Source: Cenococcum geophilum 1.58 (Eukaryota; Ascomycota; Dothideomycetes; Gloniales; Gloniaceae). Taken from it: DNA of 64,000 bases. Positions 1 to 12,014 of the stretch are shown here, one piece after another (position 1 is the stretch's first letter; every line of letters begins with the position of its first letter). The notes beneath the pieces are model-generated. The model did no database searches and was not told the origin of the DNA. It saw nothing but the letters and a program-made list of their open reading frames with translations. Position numbers and translations under genes: made by a program. The stretch covers positions 1,364,001 through 1,428,000 of the forward strand of contig KV748201.1 in NCBI GenBank assembly GCA_001692895.1, in the 5' to 3' direction.

Positions 1-2071
1 TCTAGAGTAATTGGTGATTAGCTTCACTTGTCCGGCATCCTAAGGCACATGTGTATGACTAGCCTTCCACCAGGCGCGAGGCATGTCTTTCATAGCTGTA
101 GAGACTCGCCTCGCTTTCCCCAGGGCAGCAGGTCAAGATAAATAAGAAGGTACGATGCTTACCTTTACACTACCAACGGAGAGTGGCTACCATTTGCTTC
201 AGCTCAGCGCAGTCCCACCTATCATATATGGCAGTGTGTGCGGGCAAACTAGTAATACTAGTTTCTAAATTTTCCATTCTGGACTGAAGTGTTCTAGACT
301 TTTCATAAAATCTGGCTGACACTAAGCTCCATGGTGTCCCGCACATGCAGATTTTTCCTACGTGCTTTAACTCAAAGCTCTTTGAGAGCTCGCCGTGTGT
401 TTTTTCCGAGTATAAAATTTTGGGCTTACTTGAGGTGATTTATCGCGCGTGAGGCCGTTGTGTTATAGGCATGACTAAGGATTGAGATAACCTATGTGGG
501 TAGTCAGCACACCTACACTCATGCAATCAAAAGCGTGTTAAAGAAGGTTGTCACTCACTGAGTTCTCGAGGACCACATCCACAGCCTGCGGAAATTCCGA
601 GTTCCATGGACCGTTCATCCCGAATATAAGAGCGTTTTGATTACCGGTTCTCTGATTTCTCGATTCACGGCGTCTTTGGGGGATCCGTTCGCAGGTGGTG
701 TACTAAATAGCAGGAGGCGGTAGAGATCAAAAGGCAGTAGTACTGGTGGTGGTGGTGTTTTAACTCTCTAACTGTTTAACTCAATGCTGTCTAGCGAAGT
801 TGGTTGACCGATTTTCTGGTTCCCAAGATTCAGATCATCATTGATCCTTCTGGTGTTGGAATACGTGGAGGCATAAGTAACACATTTTGCATTGCAGTCC
901 TAGCATTTTTCTTGTCGACGCGGCGAGTACGGCAAGTTCGTATATCGGAGTAGGTTGGTGTCGCCCTTCATGGAGTCCACTAGTTAATTAAGTAACAGTC
1001 TGCGCTAGATGGGACGCACGGCGTAGCTACTGGACAGCTAACAGAAAATCAAAAGTGAGCATCTGACTATGATTCCCAGATTTTCGACATGAAAGACAGG
1101 GCGTATGTTGAACTCCCATCGCTCTTCATGATTAGGCCGGTGCTGTCGTTTGGATTGTAAACGGGACCGCTTCCACTAATGACCAAGCGCTCTCTACCGC
1201 GGAATAAAAATGTTACCGAGGCAACGAGCGAGTACTTGTGTTCCGTTGCCGGTATTTCAGATCCCACTTCACCTTCACAGTGGTGGTGTGGTAAGACTGA
1301 TGTAAAGAATTGTAAGAGGATCCGAGTGCAGGGGTAGAAGGTGTGAGGAATTGTGGTATCTTGATTTAATCGCGCTCAAGGGTCCTAATCGTGCATTGAG
1401 GAACGTGTTCAGGCCGTTGGGAGTAGCTTGTGGTATCATACATCGTCAGTTATGACTGAAAAAACACGCCAGGTTTACTTACTTTGAGCACCCTATGCGC
1501 GCATTCTGCACTTCCTCCCTCGCCGATCATAAAACAGGAGTATTAGACGAGAAGAACCCGGTCCCGGTAGCTGTGTCAAGCCTCTTTCACAAAAATCCGC
1601 ACAATTGAAGAGAAAAGTTCAACGATGTAGTACCACCTCACGCCTCAACAGAAAATATTCTCCCAAAACAAGTATGCAGCGCAAGCTAGATTTGTTTTTT
1701 TGTATACCGCCAATATAGATCGCCCTCGCACCACGAAGCTCATATATGTCGCCATTGCCCCCTCCACTCCCCTTTTCAAGCCATCGCCGCCCCCCCAATC
1801 CTAGCACCCTTACCAATCCCTGCTCCTTTCTACAGAGTAACTGACCACCTGACAAGCAGCCACCTTGATCAGCCCTTTCCATCCAATTTCTCCACGGGAA
1901 AAAAAAGGGCACAATATACACGCACAGTTCCAAATCCCAGAAACCTAAAACAATGGCCTGAAGAAAACGAATAAAAAAACGCCCAAGCTCCGCGCCATTT
2001 TCCCCTGCTGCCCAAAAAAAGCCCGATCTCAAAGCTGCTCAGGCAGCGCGTCAACTCAAGGCCCGTAGGGC
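1..2071. other. Gene-free left edge
   Basis: No open frame here resembles a known protein, and none carries fungal splice signals joining it to another frame. The last few hundred bases (about 1680-2071) are probably the 3' untranslated and downstream region of the ERV46 gene that ends at 2072. A short GGT run lies near 742-757. I see no tRNA, no inverted repeat and no transposon motif. Confidence 0.5.
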
Positions 2072-3775
2072 TTAACCCTGATGAAGCTTCTTTACGCGCT
2101 GCGCGCCCTCGTACAGCGCACGGTCGATGGCGGCGGCGACAGTGAGGGTGCCACCGACGACGGCGCAGACGCCGACGAGGAAGCCGGAGAACGACTTGCT
2201 GCGCGCTTCGCGGTTGATGACCTTCATTGGCGAAATATCCTGCATCGGAGTTAGTAAAAGCACGTTATGTGGTACCGGGATGGCACCAATTGTTGCGGCT
2301 GGAAGTTGGGCGTGCCGTTGCGAGAGGAAGGGGGAAAAGGCTTGGCATTAGCTTGGAAAAACTTACGTATGAGAAAAACACACCGGGAATGCCTCCCCTA
2401 GCGTGTATCCTCTCCTTGTGCCCTCCCTGGTCATCCGGCCCGCCTAGCAGGCTGCGCTTGTGGCTTGTGACACTATACTGGTGCGTTTCAATGCTGCCTT
2501 TGTAGCCGGCATCAAAGCCCGCGTTGAAGACGTCGTCGCGTTTGGACGATACCGGGGCCTGCTTCTCCCACCCAAGTGGCAAGTAGGTTGTGGACACGAC
2601 TTTGACGAAGTACATAAAATTAAATGCCTTCGTATCCGTCTTTTGCTCAGTTCCGTCGAGTGGGTTAATGTGGTGGTTCGTCCACGCACCAGCGCCTGAT
2701 GCTGCGCCACGGGTCGCCATGCGCTCAATAACGCTGTCCGGGAGCTGAGGGCCGAAGCGGAGCGAGTGGATGGTATGCGTGAACGAATGCTCGGCTTCAT
2801 CCTTAAAGTAGTTTTCGAGATCATGCACGTGCATGTTACCATTCGAGAAACTCTTTCCCGGGGCAAAGTGGAAATTACCAATGACTTTGTTCACGCGAAT
2901 CCCGCCTTCAATGCGGCAGCCTTCCCTACGCTGTTCGTCGAGGTGCTCAGCATAGTGTTCGCGCTCACATTGTTCGACGCCTTCGCCACGTCCAAACGAC
3001 CATGATATGCTGGCGTAGGCGTCGCGGACCTCATCGCAAGTATTACAGCAGTTAGGTTTACGGCCATTTGTAGGAGCCGGTGCGCCATAGCATTCACCAC
3101 AATATTCAGGGTCAAGGTGGACAGCGTCGTCGGAGTGTCTAGATGTGTGCGTGGTTAGCTAGGTCCCGATAGAGCAAGATCCCCGCCGTAACTAACCCAT
3201 GAGGAATTGAGTGCTGGGACAAAACCTTAAGGAAAATTTGACTCTTACAATTCCAATGCTTTCGTCTCAATAACATGGCTTCCCTCATTCACTGGCGCCA
3301 GCCGTACTTTACTAACCCCGTGCATAACCCCGGTTTGTATTTCTCCAGACACATCCATTACATCCAACGTCAGCAGTTCGCACGGCATCAGTGGGAACGT
3401 GATATTCATATGGATTTCCATCTTCTCTCCTGCAACCAATGTTAGCAAACGCATTCAGGAGTTTACCCAAAAACCTCAAACCGCCCACACCCTCCCCCCC
3501 AATCCCCACCCACTGCATCCACCCAGCCCTTTCCATCACTCTACTCCACCCCTTAAAACTTCGAGTAGAAAAAAAAACCCACCTCGGCCCTTATCAACCA
3601 CCAGCTCCGGTCTAACCACCACCTGCCGATACTCCGCCCATTCGCCCCATACGAGCCAGAAAATCACCAGCAAACTCGTAATCGTGACGATCCCACCCGA
3701 CGTCGTGCGCACGCGCGCGTCCTCGACCGTCTTCGTGAAGGCGTCCAGCCGAGTAAACCGCGATTTGGCCGGCAT
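2072..3775 (-). CDS. ERV46: ER-Golgi cargo receptor Erv46/ERGIC3
   Basis: Four exons on the minus strand: 3775-3583, 3429-3249, 3138-2367 and 2239-2072, total 1314 nt, 437 aa. All introns are GT-AG, and the last has a TACTAAC-like branch site. The N-terminus (residues about 5-95) is an ERGIC_N domain with a membrane segment near 28-43. The long luminal part has the Cys-rich stretches CGECYGA and CCNTC typical of the family. The GVFFSYDISPMKV motif precedes a second membrane segment near residue 400 and a short basic tail. The family is known to cycle between ER and Golgi in COPII vesicles as an Erv41-Erv46 complex that retrieves escaped ER proteins. Length and membrane layout match full-length homologues. 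The start was chosen because MPAKSRF leads directly into the conserved domain. I see no defects. Confidence 0.95.
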
Positions 3776-4299
3776 CGCGACGAGAAAAAAAAAAGCTGCT
3801 GCTCTCCTGTAACCCAAGGGCAGGAGGCTTCGAGGCCAGGAAAAGAGAAGGAAAAAAAAAGGTACGGCTCGGAGAGGAGGAGGGGGGGTACTACAGCTGC
3901 AGGCGTGTATGCGAGAGCCTCGTGGGTGGATTATCTCCTTCAAGGGAATTTCAAGGCTGGGTTTGGAACGTTGGGTTTTCTGGAGGCCAATTCACGCGGT
4001 CCAGAAGCTGGGAAGGAAAGGAATGGTTCTGCACGCGCTGTGCAAGCGGGCTCGTATTATCATACAGAAAAGGGGAAGCAAGAGAGAGAGGGAAAAAATT
4101 GGTGAGAGGTGTTGCGTGGTTGCGGCGGCCGGATGAGCTGAGCGAAAGGCCAGCTATGCTATCTGATGCTCCGTCAAAACCCCGGAGCTGTGTTCCTGGC
4201 GCTAGGGCAGAGTTGGTTAGCGAGCGCGTGAATTATGTCAGCAGCCTTGGCCTCGGCGGGCACGTGCCGTGATGGCAATAACTATAATCAATCCGATTA
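3776..4299. other. ERV46 upstream region
   Basis: This stretch lies 5' of ERV46 and holds poly-A/poly-T runs at about 3782-3793 and 3851-3860. Short open frames on the plus strand show no family resemblance. It probably contains the ERV46 promoter. Its far end carries half of an imperfect inverted repeat (about 4259-4292) whose partner lies at about 4862-4895. Confidence 0.4.
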
Positions 4300-4895
4300 A
4301 CGTGATCCACAAGCCAGTGGCCCACACAAGCAAGTGGCCCACCCACCAAACACGCGATCGCAAAACAGGGCAATTAGTCAACCACAAATAACTGTATTTG
4401 GTGTAGCTATCTACTAGCTAGTTGCCTGCCGTGCTATATGTTTTATTAATTTGCACATGCTACACTTGCGCACCGTTGCGGTCGCTCAGCCGCTGTCTCT
4501 GCTGCCCCCTCTACTGCCCCCTTCTGGACACGTTATACGCCCTCTTAACACCTCGCAAGGATGTAATTTGGCCCAGCTTGTAGGCTTAAACACCTAGGTC
4601 GACCCTCTCGAGAGAGGGCCTCTTGCTGTTGTGGTGCTGCCAGGTGGTTGTTGAATAACGCGTCGCGTGTTTGGTGGGGTGGGCCACTTGCTTGTGTGGG
4701 CCACTGGCTTGTGGATCACGTTATAGCCATTTCCGTGCAGTTTTAGGCGATTATACGCCCGGTTATGTATATCTAGGAGTTATACGATTGCTGTAACTAA
4801 GAAATACGGAGCAGAAGATTATTGCAATTGTTTTCGTCATTGAAATTTTGAGGTGGCCCATACATAATTGATTATTGCCGTCACTGGGCACGTGG
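4259..4895. repeat. Outer imperfect inverted repeat around the 422-bp element
   Basis: Outside the 422-bp element lies a second, more degraded inverted repeat. The left arm, about 4259-4292, reads GGCACGTGCCGTGATGGCAA then AATCAAT. The right arm, about 4862-4895, is its approximate reverse complement (ATTGATTATTGCCGTCACT then GGGCACGTGG). This could be an older inverted-repeat element that received the younger one. The arms are imperfect and I could not define a target-site duplication. Confidence 0.45.
4300..4721. mobile_element. 422-bp TA-flanked inverted-repeat element (MITE)
   Basis: The element starts at ACGTGATCCACAAGCC and ends with its reverse complement. The terminal inverted repeats run about 57 bp (4300-4356 and 4664-4721) and are almost perfect, differing by one inserted C. 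Each end is bordered by TA (4298-4299 and 4722-4723), as expected of a Tc1/mariner-type target-site duplication. The interior has no coding capacity, so this is a non-autonomous element. The near identity of the arms suggests recent insertion or replication. The superfamily assignment rests only on the TA duplication and is an inference. Confidence 0.8.
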
Positions 4896-5255
4896 TGGAA
4901 CGCTCGGAAGGTCGGTGCTAGGGAATTAGGCATGTTGTTAGAATTACAATTGCGGTGCAGGATTCTGCATTCTCTTGAGAACCGGAGCTGAGCTTGTGCG
5001 GTATTTTAGATCGCTGCTTCCGCGATTGTTGTCCAACAACTATTCATAGTACCCTTTAAGGACATGTACATAGAATAACCTAAGCTAATGGTTGAGTGCT
5101 ACAGAAATAGACATCGTACAAGAGTCACAGGCCAGGATCAATTTAGAGAGGGGCTCGATGATCAACTAAACGAAGAATTATGAAATTAATTTGCTCCGAC
5201 TTAAATAGGGTGTATCAACAAAAACAACAAAGCCCAGGCTAACTTCCTCCCTATC
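4896..5255. other. Intergenic, downstream of the sulfate permease
   Basis: No gene is seen. The AT-rich stretch nearest 5255 probably holds the 3' untranslated region of the sulfate permease. Confidence 0.4.
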
Positions 5256-7924
5256 CTAATGTGATTTTATCTGAACATTCGCAAGTGCACTCTCCAGTGC
5301 AGCAGTGATATCGATGTGAAACAAAGGTCGATTGAGTCCCTGCACAACCGCGATCTTCAGATGCTTCTGTTGCCCGGGACTATAAGCCTTGCTGTTGCTA
5401 AGCGAGTCCTTATCGTCAGTATCAGCGATCCTCTCTTCGATATCATCGGAGGCTGTTCCTCCAAGCCCTCTTGCAGCTCGTTGTGCCCGTCTGTTTCCCT
5501 GTGCCTCGGCTGCCGCCGCCGCACTGCTGCTTCCTCCAATCTCGGCGACGCTGAAGATGGGTTTCCATCTATGTAGCCCGGAGTCAAGGTCGGCCTCTGG
5601 GGTATAGTACCCGAATCCGCCTGCAGCAAGAGCGCGCTTCGTCCATCGGTTATTGATGCAGGCGAAATGCCAATCGACAGTGTCAGGTGCGACGTATCGG
5701 TCGAGCTGGTTGCGGACGTCAATCAGATTCTGGACCGAAGTGATATCGACGTTGTTGACTGAGGAAAAGTCCAGAATAATAGCTTTCAAGGTGGGACGAT
5801 GGTCCATTGGATCGACCTCTTTACCACGTCGCGGCCCAGGGTTATTCCAAGGACGATCCTAGAAACGTTAAGTCAGCAACCGACTATCATGCTATGAATG
5901 AGTTTACATACTCCCAATTTCCCATAAGTAGCCGGGTTTGTGCGACGAGTGTTTTCGAAAATATGGGCGACCAAGTTGTCAAGGTAGTGGTTGCAGTTGG
6001 GATAATTAAATCCCTCGGAAAAGCGATAGATAAAAATGCCTGGATAGGGTGCCTCAACTTTGATCTGTGGGTTTGACCCATCGTTGTGGTCGATGGGTAA
6101 GAAAATATTTCTTGCCGAATTTTCTGGAGACTCTAGTAGAGGAGTTTGAGTTTTAATAGTCCCACCTTCTTTGGCGTCGTCCCTATCCAATAAGTGATCA
6201 CCGATGACTGAGTGGACCTTGACCCTTCCCACAAATCGACCACGTGCCTTGAAAGCCCTGAAAAGGAATAGAGCAGCTGAGATACAAATAGTTGTGTAAA
6301 TGCCATTTTCGATGCTGCTAAAGACAGTGACGATGACACCAGCAAAGAATATAGGGACTTCCAGCGGCGAGACCCTCCAGAACTGGTAAACAGTATTTGG
6401 CGGAGTGATTAAGTCACCCACAGCGTGAATGATTACTCCAGATAGGGCCGCGTTTGGAATGTAGAAGAACACTGCAGGTAAGGCATAGATGGCTAACAGG
6501 ACCACGATTGCAGTAATCACACCAGCAAAGGGTGTTCGTACGCCTGCTTTCGATTTGATGGCAGTTCGCGAGAACGACCCAGTCGCAGGGTAAGCCCCAA
6601 GGAATGGCCCAAGGAGGTTGGTAACGCCAATTGCGACAAGTTCCTGAGAAGGATCGATCGTATAGTTGTTAATCCTGCCGAAAGATTTCGAGATAGAGAT
6701 GTGCTCGATCAGGAGAACAATAACAACAGAGGGCAAATCGGACGAAAATGCCTTGATAATGTCGATAGTAATGTGAGGGACGCGAGCGTCTTGGAAACCT
6801 ATCACCGCATTAGTAACGCTCCATAAAGAGCTGGCTATAGTATTTACCCCGAGGGACATGTCCTAATATGTTGAACTTTGGCTTCTTTTTGTGGTCCCTG
6901 TTGACCAACCAACTGATTAAGACATACAACAGAATGACAAACGCAGTTCTGAGAGTTGAGAGGAAGAAATACATCTTCCTTTGGCTTGGATATCTCTTGG
7001 CCATGGTATTACATGCAAATCGAATAAGGTAAAGCATTGTTAGAGCGGTCAGCCCGATAGCGGCGTCTGTGGTCGACCTCCCAAGGTGCTTCAGTATGTT
7101 AATGACAACTTTGTAGGTCGAATCTCGAGTAGAAAACCCGGTGATTCCCATCATGGTCGGCACCTGGCCGACTGCAATGTTGAGGGCCGAACCCGTCATG
7201 AATGCGCAAATAGAAGCGAGCGAGATGAACTCGACGAGCCAGCCTAGCCGTGCAAGACCAAGGAAACACACAATGGAGCCAGCGATAATTGCCAGGGAGG
7301 AGGCAATGATATCAGGCGGCACGCCATGGAGCTTTTTCGAAGCTTTGGTGACAACATTTCCAGTGACAGTGGACAGAACAGCAACAGGCTAGAAGACTAT
7401 TAATAACCGAGCAAACGGCTTAGGATAAGCTACTTGCGCCAATTGTGATGTCTTTCGAGGTTGCGAAAAACCAGTAGATCAAGACACCCATAAATGAAGA
7501 GTACAGCCCAAACTCAACGGGGAGATTCGCAAGTTTTGCATACGCCATACTCTGCGGCACGACGACGGCGCCGACCGTAATGCCTAATGACCAATTAGAG
7601 ATAGAGTCGACAGATATAGCAAAGCACTTCAAACTCACCTGCGATCATGTCTCCAAGGAACCAGGTAGAATTGTATCGCGTGATCCATTGCAGAAAGGGG
7701 AACAGGCGGCGGAAGTAATTCTCAATGTCTTTTAGAGAAGGAGTGATTTCCGATATCCACTCAGCAGCGGTTGGCTCGTCCTCGACGTAAGTGTCAGCAC
7801 TGGAGACAGAGAAGACAGACTCTCCCCGTGTGACTCTGTCGGAACCGGTCTCGTTGCGGTAATGCAACTTGATACCGAGGACTTTGGCCAGGCCATGACC
7901 GATCTTAGCTCTCGTGGAAGCCAT
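5256..7924 (-). CDS. SulP-family sulfate permease with STAS domain
   Basis: Five exons: 7924-7639, 7583-7438, 7388-6848, 6798-5912 and 5858-5256, total 2463 nt, 820 aa. The protein has a cytoplasmic N-terminus, then the SulP transmembrane core with VVVPQSMAYAKLA and ITIGPVAVLS early and GAYPATGSFSRTA later. It ends in a C-terminal STAS domain (from about residue 575; the IILDFSSVNNVD strand lies in exon 5) with a Ser/Ala-rich linker in the STAS region. This matches plasma-membrane proton-coupled sulfate importers such as yeast Sul1/Sul2 and Neurospora cys-13/cys-14 in order and length. The second intron (7389-7437) reads GC-AG: only a GCAAGT donor restores the conserved ITIGPVAVLS. In these fungi such genes usually answer to sulfur limitation, but I found no regulatory site. 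Substrate is inferred from family. Confidence 0.93.
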
Positions 7925-8600
7925 CGAGCCGCAAGATCTTGAAAGATGGAGAAGAAACAGGGGCGGGCTTATCAATTAAAATTCCGAATCCAAGGGTTGG
8001 GCACGGGTGTTCGCGTGCTCCCTCGACTGGCCACGGGCTCAAAAGGAGCCCCGAAGACCCGGGATTTATACAGGCAGGGATGCAAGCAGAGCCATCACCC
8101 TCGTGCAACAAGTTTGTTTTTTTTTTTTGATATTTTGTGGACTAACAGTTCGATTAGAGAGGCTTGGGCGCAGCCTAGAGTCCGGTGATCCTGAATTACG
8201 AGATATCGATATAAAGCCACAGGAAAAAGATGGAAGACGGGCGGGGACAGGTATTGGAGCTGAGCTGCAGGGTGGATGCACAGCGGCTAGGGGGGAAAAT
8301 GGAGTTGGTGGTGAAGGTGCTAGGAGGCAAGGATATTGCGTGACAGCGTAAGCCAGCCACTGCCCGGAATGCAAAGGGTGCTGGCACGGAGACGAGAGAC
8401 AAAACAAGGACGACTAGAAATGCGCAGTTGTGAAGGCTAGAATGGAGGTGGCAGAATATTCTAGAAAGAAGAGTTTGCGAGGTGACATAAGACTGGCTCC
8501 GGAGAAGCAGCTGGTGCTCTAGAATGAAGATCGTGTAGCACATAATTGGGCCTTGGAGCTTGGGGTAACAAGCATGGAAGGTTGAGCAAGCCAGCTCGGC
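7925..8600. other. Upstream of the sulfate permease
   Basis: This is the presumed promoter region of the permease. It contains a T run near 8117-8129. Overlapping open frames on both strands show no recognisable family and look like chance. Confidence 0.4.
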
Positions 8601-8601
8601 T

Positions 8602-8706
8602 GAGGCGACAGGGATCATGGATGGGGCGACAGGGATCATGGATGGGGCGACAGGGATCATGGATGGGGCGACAGAGATCATGGATGAGGCGACAGGGATC
8701 AGGGAT
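8602..8706. repeat. 21-bp minisatellite, five copies
   Basis: Five tandem 21-bp units begin at 8602, 8623, 8644, 8665 and 8686. The core is GGCGACAGGGATCATGGAT. The inner copies are identical and the outer ones differ by one or two bases. The unit length is a multiple of three, so frames on both strands stay open through it, which explains the spurious open frames here. Confidence 0.95.
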
Positions 8707-10863
8707 AAGAGGATAGATGGCTTGTTTGACTATGTAGTTTTGAGAAAGACACGGGTCGGGCTGGACCAATTGCGCTTTGTTGTCATAAGGGAAATGGCGT
8801 GCTCGTCCAGCAAGATGGTGTTTCCGGTACCAGCACCATTGCTTCGGTTGCGGACGTGACGTTAGCGCGTGCTTTTGCCGACCGTCACAATCTACATACA
8901 TCTCATTTGGGAAACAGCCAAGCTCCAAAAGCATATCTTCTCTGCACTCAGAACTTCTCACGCCTATCTCGTTGTCTAACACTTAGGTAACTTGTGGGAG
9001 TTGAGTTGGGGGGAGGACGCGTGCTGCATGACGTATTGTGGGGTGCAAGTCCATTTTTTGGCAACGGACCCGACCATTTTCAGCCCTGGATCCTCCGATA
9101 TGGCTGGAGACGGGCTTTTCATAGATGGAGTTGTGCAGAGAGTATACATGGCCTGGGGACGAAGTCATGCAGGGACCCCGGATTCAGGCTGCCTGTCCAA
9201 CTTTTCGAAGGAAACCGTTTGGTGGGTCGCACGTGGGTTTAAGCCAACCAACAGAGATAAGACTTTCCAGAGCTTTTATCTGATCCTCGCCCTGCTCGGC
9301 CAGCCTTGGCGGCTCTGATCGGCAGAAGATGCGGGTGATTGGAAAACAAGGCGCGTGCTTATTTGGCGCCGTTGAAAAGTGGGGGCTCGGTAAATTCCGA
9401 ATTTACCGTTCCATAGTAATTTACACAAGCAGAGCTTTCAATGTGTTTATTTTGTGATCCTTAAGGCTTGTAATATAGCCATAGTACGACTATATTGACT
9501 TCTCTACTCACAGAGGTAGTAGAGCTTATTCGAATGTTCTGCAGCCACTGGATCCTAACATTCGAATGTTACGTAGGTGGCGTTGAGGCAGAAGTCTACA
9601 TCAAAAATCAACCTGAGGCCTCCACACGGGCTTCCTCATCTTCAAATCACTTGATACTGTATATATCGTATTTGGCGGCGATTTGCATATAAAAATAGAT
9701 AATGTAGGCGTTCTGACGGGATGTGCACGTGCGCGAGCCGACCGGACAGACTTTTTAACAGCACCAAATACCTGTTCACTACTTCATATGCTTGGTTCTG
9801 TCCGCTGGAGAGCTCCTCCCAGGCTGGAACGTGCCTATCCCTTAGCACGGTAATTGGGACCCTTGGTTATCGATAAGAATCAGCCAATTAAACTAGCTGA
9901 ATTCGATGCCCGTACTCAGGAATACAAAGCTTTTTATTTCTTAGTATTTTGATATAATTATAAGCTAAATGCTTGGAGGTAAGTTGTTCGATATGAGGTA
10001 GCCAGCGCTCGTCCTCTGTGCAGAGCGGTATCTCGCATATACTCGCCATATCGAGTCCTTGGATATAAGTACACGCGTAGCCTTGATTCTGGTGTTGCCG
10101 CACGGACCACTAACTCCGGAGCATGAGCTTGTAGCATCCCCGGTCGATATTCGCGAATATTCACGTGGATAACTCGAATATCTCACCCCCCTCTGCGATG
10201 TTCTGATCCTGGTGCTTTGTGGACGTTGGCGAGTTAAGGGATAGCCCTGGTGCCTGACTGCCAATTTACGCCGAGCCTTGCTCCCAGGCGATTTTATAAG
10301 GCAGAAATAATGGTTTGGGCAGCGCTTCACGAGCTGTTGGAGTTGCAACGCCACACTAGGCTGCCAATGTTTTACTCTGCCTTGTGGGAGCAAGGCATTA
10401 CACTATGCCAGTGCCATTCCTTCCTGTGAACTCCGGTGGTTAGCGCAGCCACGTCTGCACGGCCTTTTTGTAGAAGTTTTGGTATTTTTGCTGTTTAAGG
10501 GAAAGTTAGTAAAACACGTTAACCACCGAACGCGCCTGGGTGCTGTAGTCACTAAAAGCGTGTCATCTCCTTCAATACCTTCGTCCCCTCCAACAGAAGA
10601 ATCCTGTCCTGATTCTCCCAACCTCGGTGATGGTTCTCAAGGCGGCACTTTGGAAAACCCGGAAGGCCAGTTATTTAGTCCTAACAATGGCGGAGGAGGC
10701 ATTAGGGATTACTAAAGTGCCACAACCGTTGAATAATTGGACTGCTTGAGTGAGCGACATCTTTGGTCCTGAGTCTGGCCAGCGCTTTGCAGCAATGAGT
10801 AATAAAATACTGCAGATACTCGTCGGCTGCATGCAATAGCTCCGCCCTAGGATGTTACATGCT
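8707..10863. other. Gene-poor interval, 2.2 kb
   Basis: I can support no gene. Short frames on both strands lack family features. An 11-bp inverted repeat (ATTCGAATGTT at 9529-9539, complement at 9558-9568) could form a hairpin. The interval 9400-10400 is more AT-rich than its surroundings and may be old transposon debris, but no diagnostic motif survives. Confidence 0.4.
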
Positions 10864-11793
10864 TTATGGAATCAAATCTTCTGTTCCCTGCTGATACTTC
10901 TCGAATTTCTGCAACTCCTTTTCACGTATAAACTTCTCATCCTCCAATTCCTCATCGTTCAGCTCCCTCTCCCCCAACTCACGCTCCTCACGATAGTGGC
11001 CACATATAGCTAGCACCCGCACACCTATTATCCCCTCCAAATATACTGGCCAATTCTTTGCATAGTACCCTTCAATAACTAGTTTCTCCAGCCCTTGGAT
11101 CTTTCCAAGCGCACGCACAAAGTCCAGGCTATCACCCAAGCCCCTCTCCTTAGCCCCTCGCTCCAGGTGCCAGTGAAAGTCACAATACGCACCCCATCCA
11201 AGCTCAATAGATCGCAGCCCGCTTGCTTCCTCAGCCAAAATATAGAGAAGTTGTAGCCACGGAGCGAGTTTAGCCATCCATGGCACCCAGATATGTAGTG
11301 TCTTCACCAACTTAAAGTTCACAAGACCTACCTGCACAATAAATCGAAACATCTCTTCTGGCTCACTGATCTTGAATACGTTCTGCGAGTAGAGTATTGG
11401 ATTTGCTTCGTGGTAGATCTGCTTGCACGTTCGCAGTATGCCTGGTTCCATTGTTCGATATTGAGGAGCTTGAATCATGTAGAGCACAACGAGCTTTTGA
11501 TCTGTGTTTCCGACTGCCCATGACGGGTTTTGCATCCTGTCGAATCGGCTCACGAGAAGGAGGTCGTAGATTTGAAGTCGAATTTCGACGGGCAAGGTTA
11601 AGAAGGTGGCTTTGTTGTTTCCTTTGGCATTGTTGGTAGCAGGAGGCTGAGTAGTAGCTAGACGATTGCGATCAGTCGGCTTGGGTGCCCTCTTGCTTGC
11701 GTCTGAGGGTCCTGCATCAGAGAGATCGAGATCAAAGAAAGCTTTTGCAATATCTTTCCTTTTGAAAGGTGTCCACTTTTGTGACGGTGGCAT
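10864..11793 (-). CDS. 2EXR-domain protein (F-box-like fungal family)
   Basis: Single exon, 309 aa. After a basic, Pro/Thr-rich N-terminus of about 60 residues comes the signature LTLPVEIRLQIYDLLL. Some 55 residues later comes ILRTCKQIYHEANPILYSQN. Together these define the large Pezizomycotina family annotated as 2EXR or DUF7730, which resembles F-box proteins at its start. The C-terminus is strongly charged (Glu/Arg/Lys-rich, about residues 265-305). The molecular function of this family is not established. The ATG at 11793 lies 221 bp from the BUB2 start on the opposite strand, so the two genes probably share a bidirectional promoter. The reading frame is intact and looks expressed. Confidence 0.85.
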   Translation of the reverse strand: MPPSQKWTPFKRKDIAKAFFDLDLSDAGPSDASKRAPKPTDRNRLATTQPPATNNAKGNNKATFLTLPVEIRLQIYDLLLVSRFDRMQNPSWAVGNTDQKLVVLYMIQAPQYRTMEPGILRTCKQIYHEANPILYSQNVFKISEPEEMFRFIVQVGLVNFKLVKTLHIWVPWMAKLAPWLQLLYILAEEASGLRSIELGWGAYCDFHWHLERGAKERGLGDSLDFVRALGKIQGLEKLVIEGYYAKNWPVYLEGIIGVRVLAICGHYREERELGERELNDEELEDEKFIREKELQKFEKYQQGTEDLIP

Positions 11794-12014
11794 TGCTGCT
11801 CATCCAGCTCTCCGAGATGATTGATGATGAAAGTTGGAGAGCCAGAAGGCTGATGGGGTTGAGCGGCCTTCTGATACGGAGTAGACGAACGTGTTCTGTG
11901 CCAAGGACTCCACGATGCCGAGCGATGCAGTCCCCAGATTTGCTTCGCGAAAAGACGTCGATAAACTCTAATCCATCCTCACGCTACAACGCGACATTGA
12001 CGTATTCGCTCACC

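Noticed and set aside
2227-2505. Plus-strand frames across the ERV46 gene
   Set aside because: They are antisense to confirmed ERV46 exons and intron.
8196-8982. Two overlapping minus-strand frames of 161 and 173 codons
   Set aside because: They stay open because the 21-bp minisatellite has a length divisible by three. There is no family resemblance.
8992-9318. 108-codon plus-strand frame
   Set aside because: No conserved pattern, no supporting splice or promoter signals, and a second overlapping frame is equally open.
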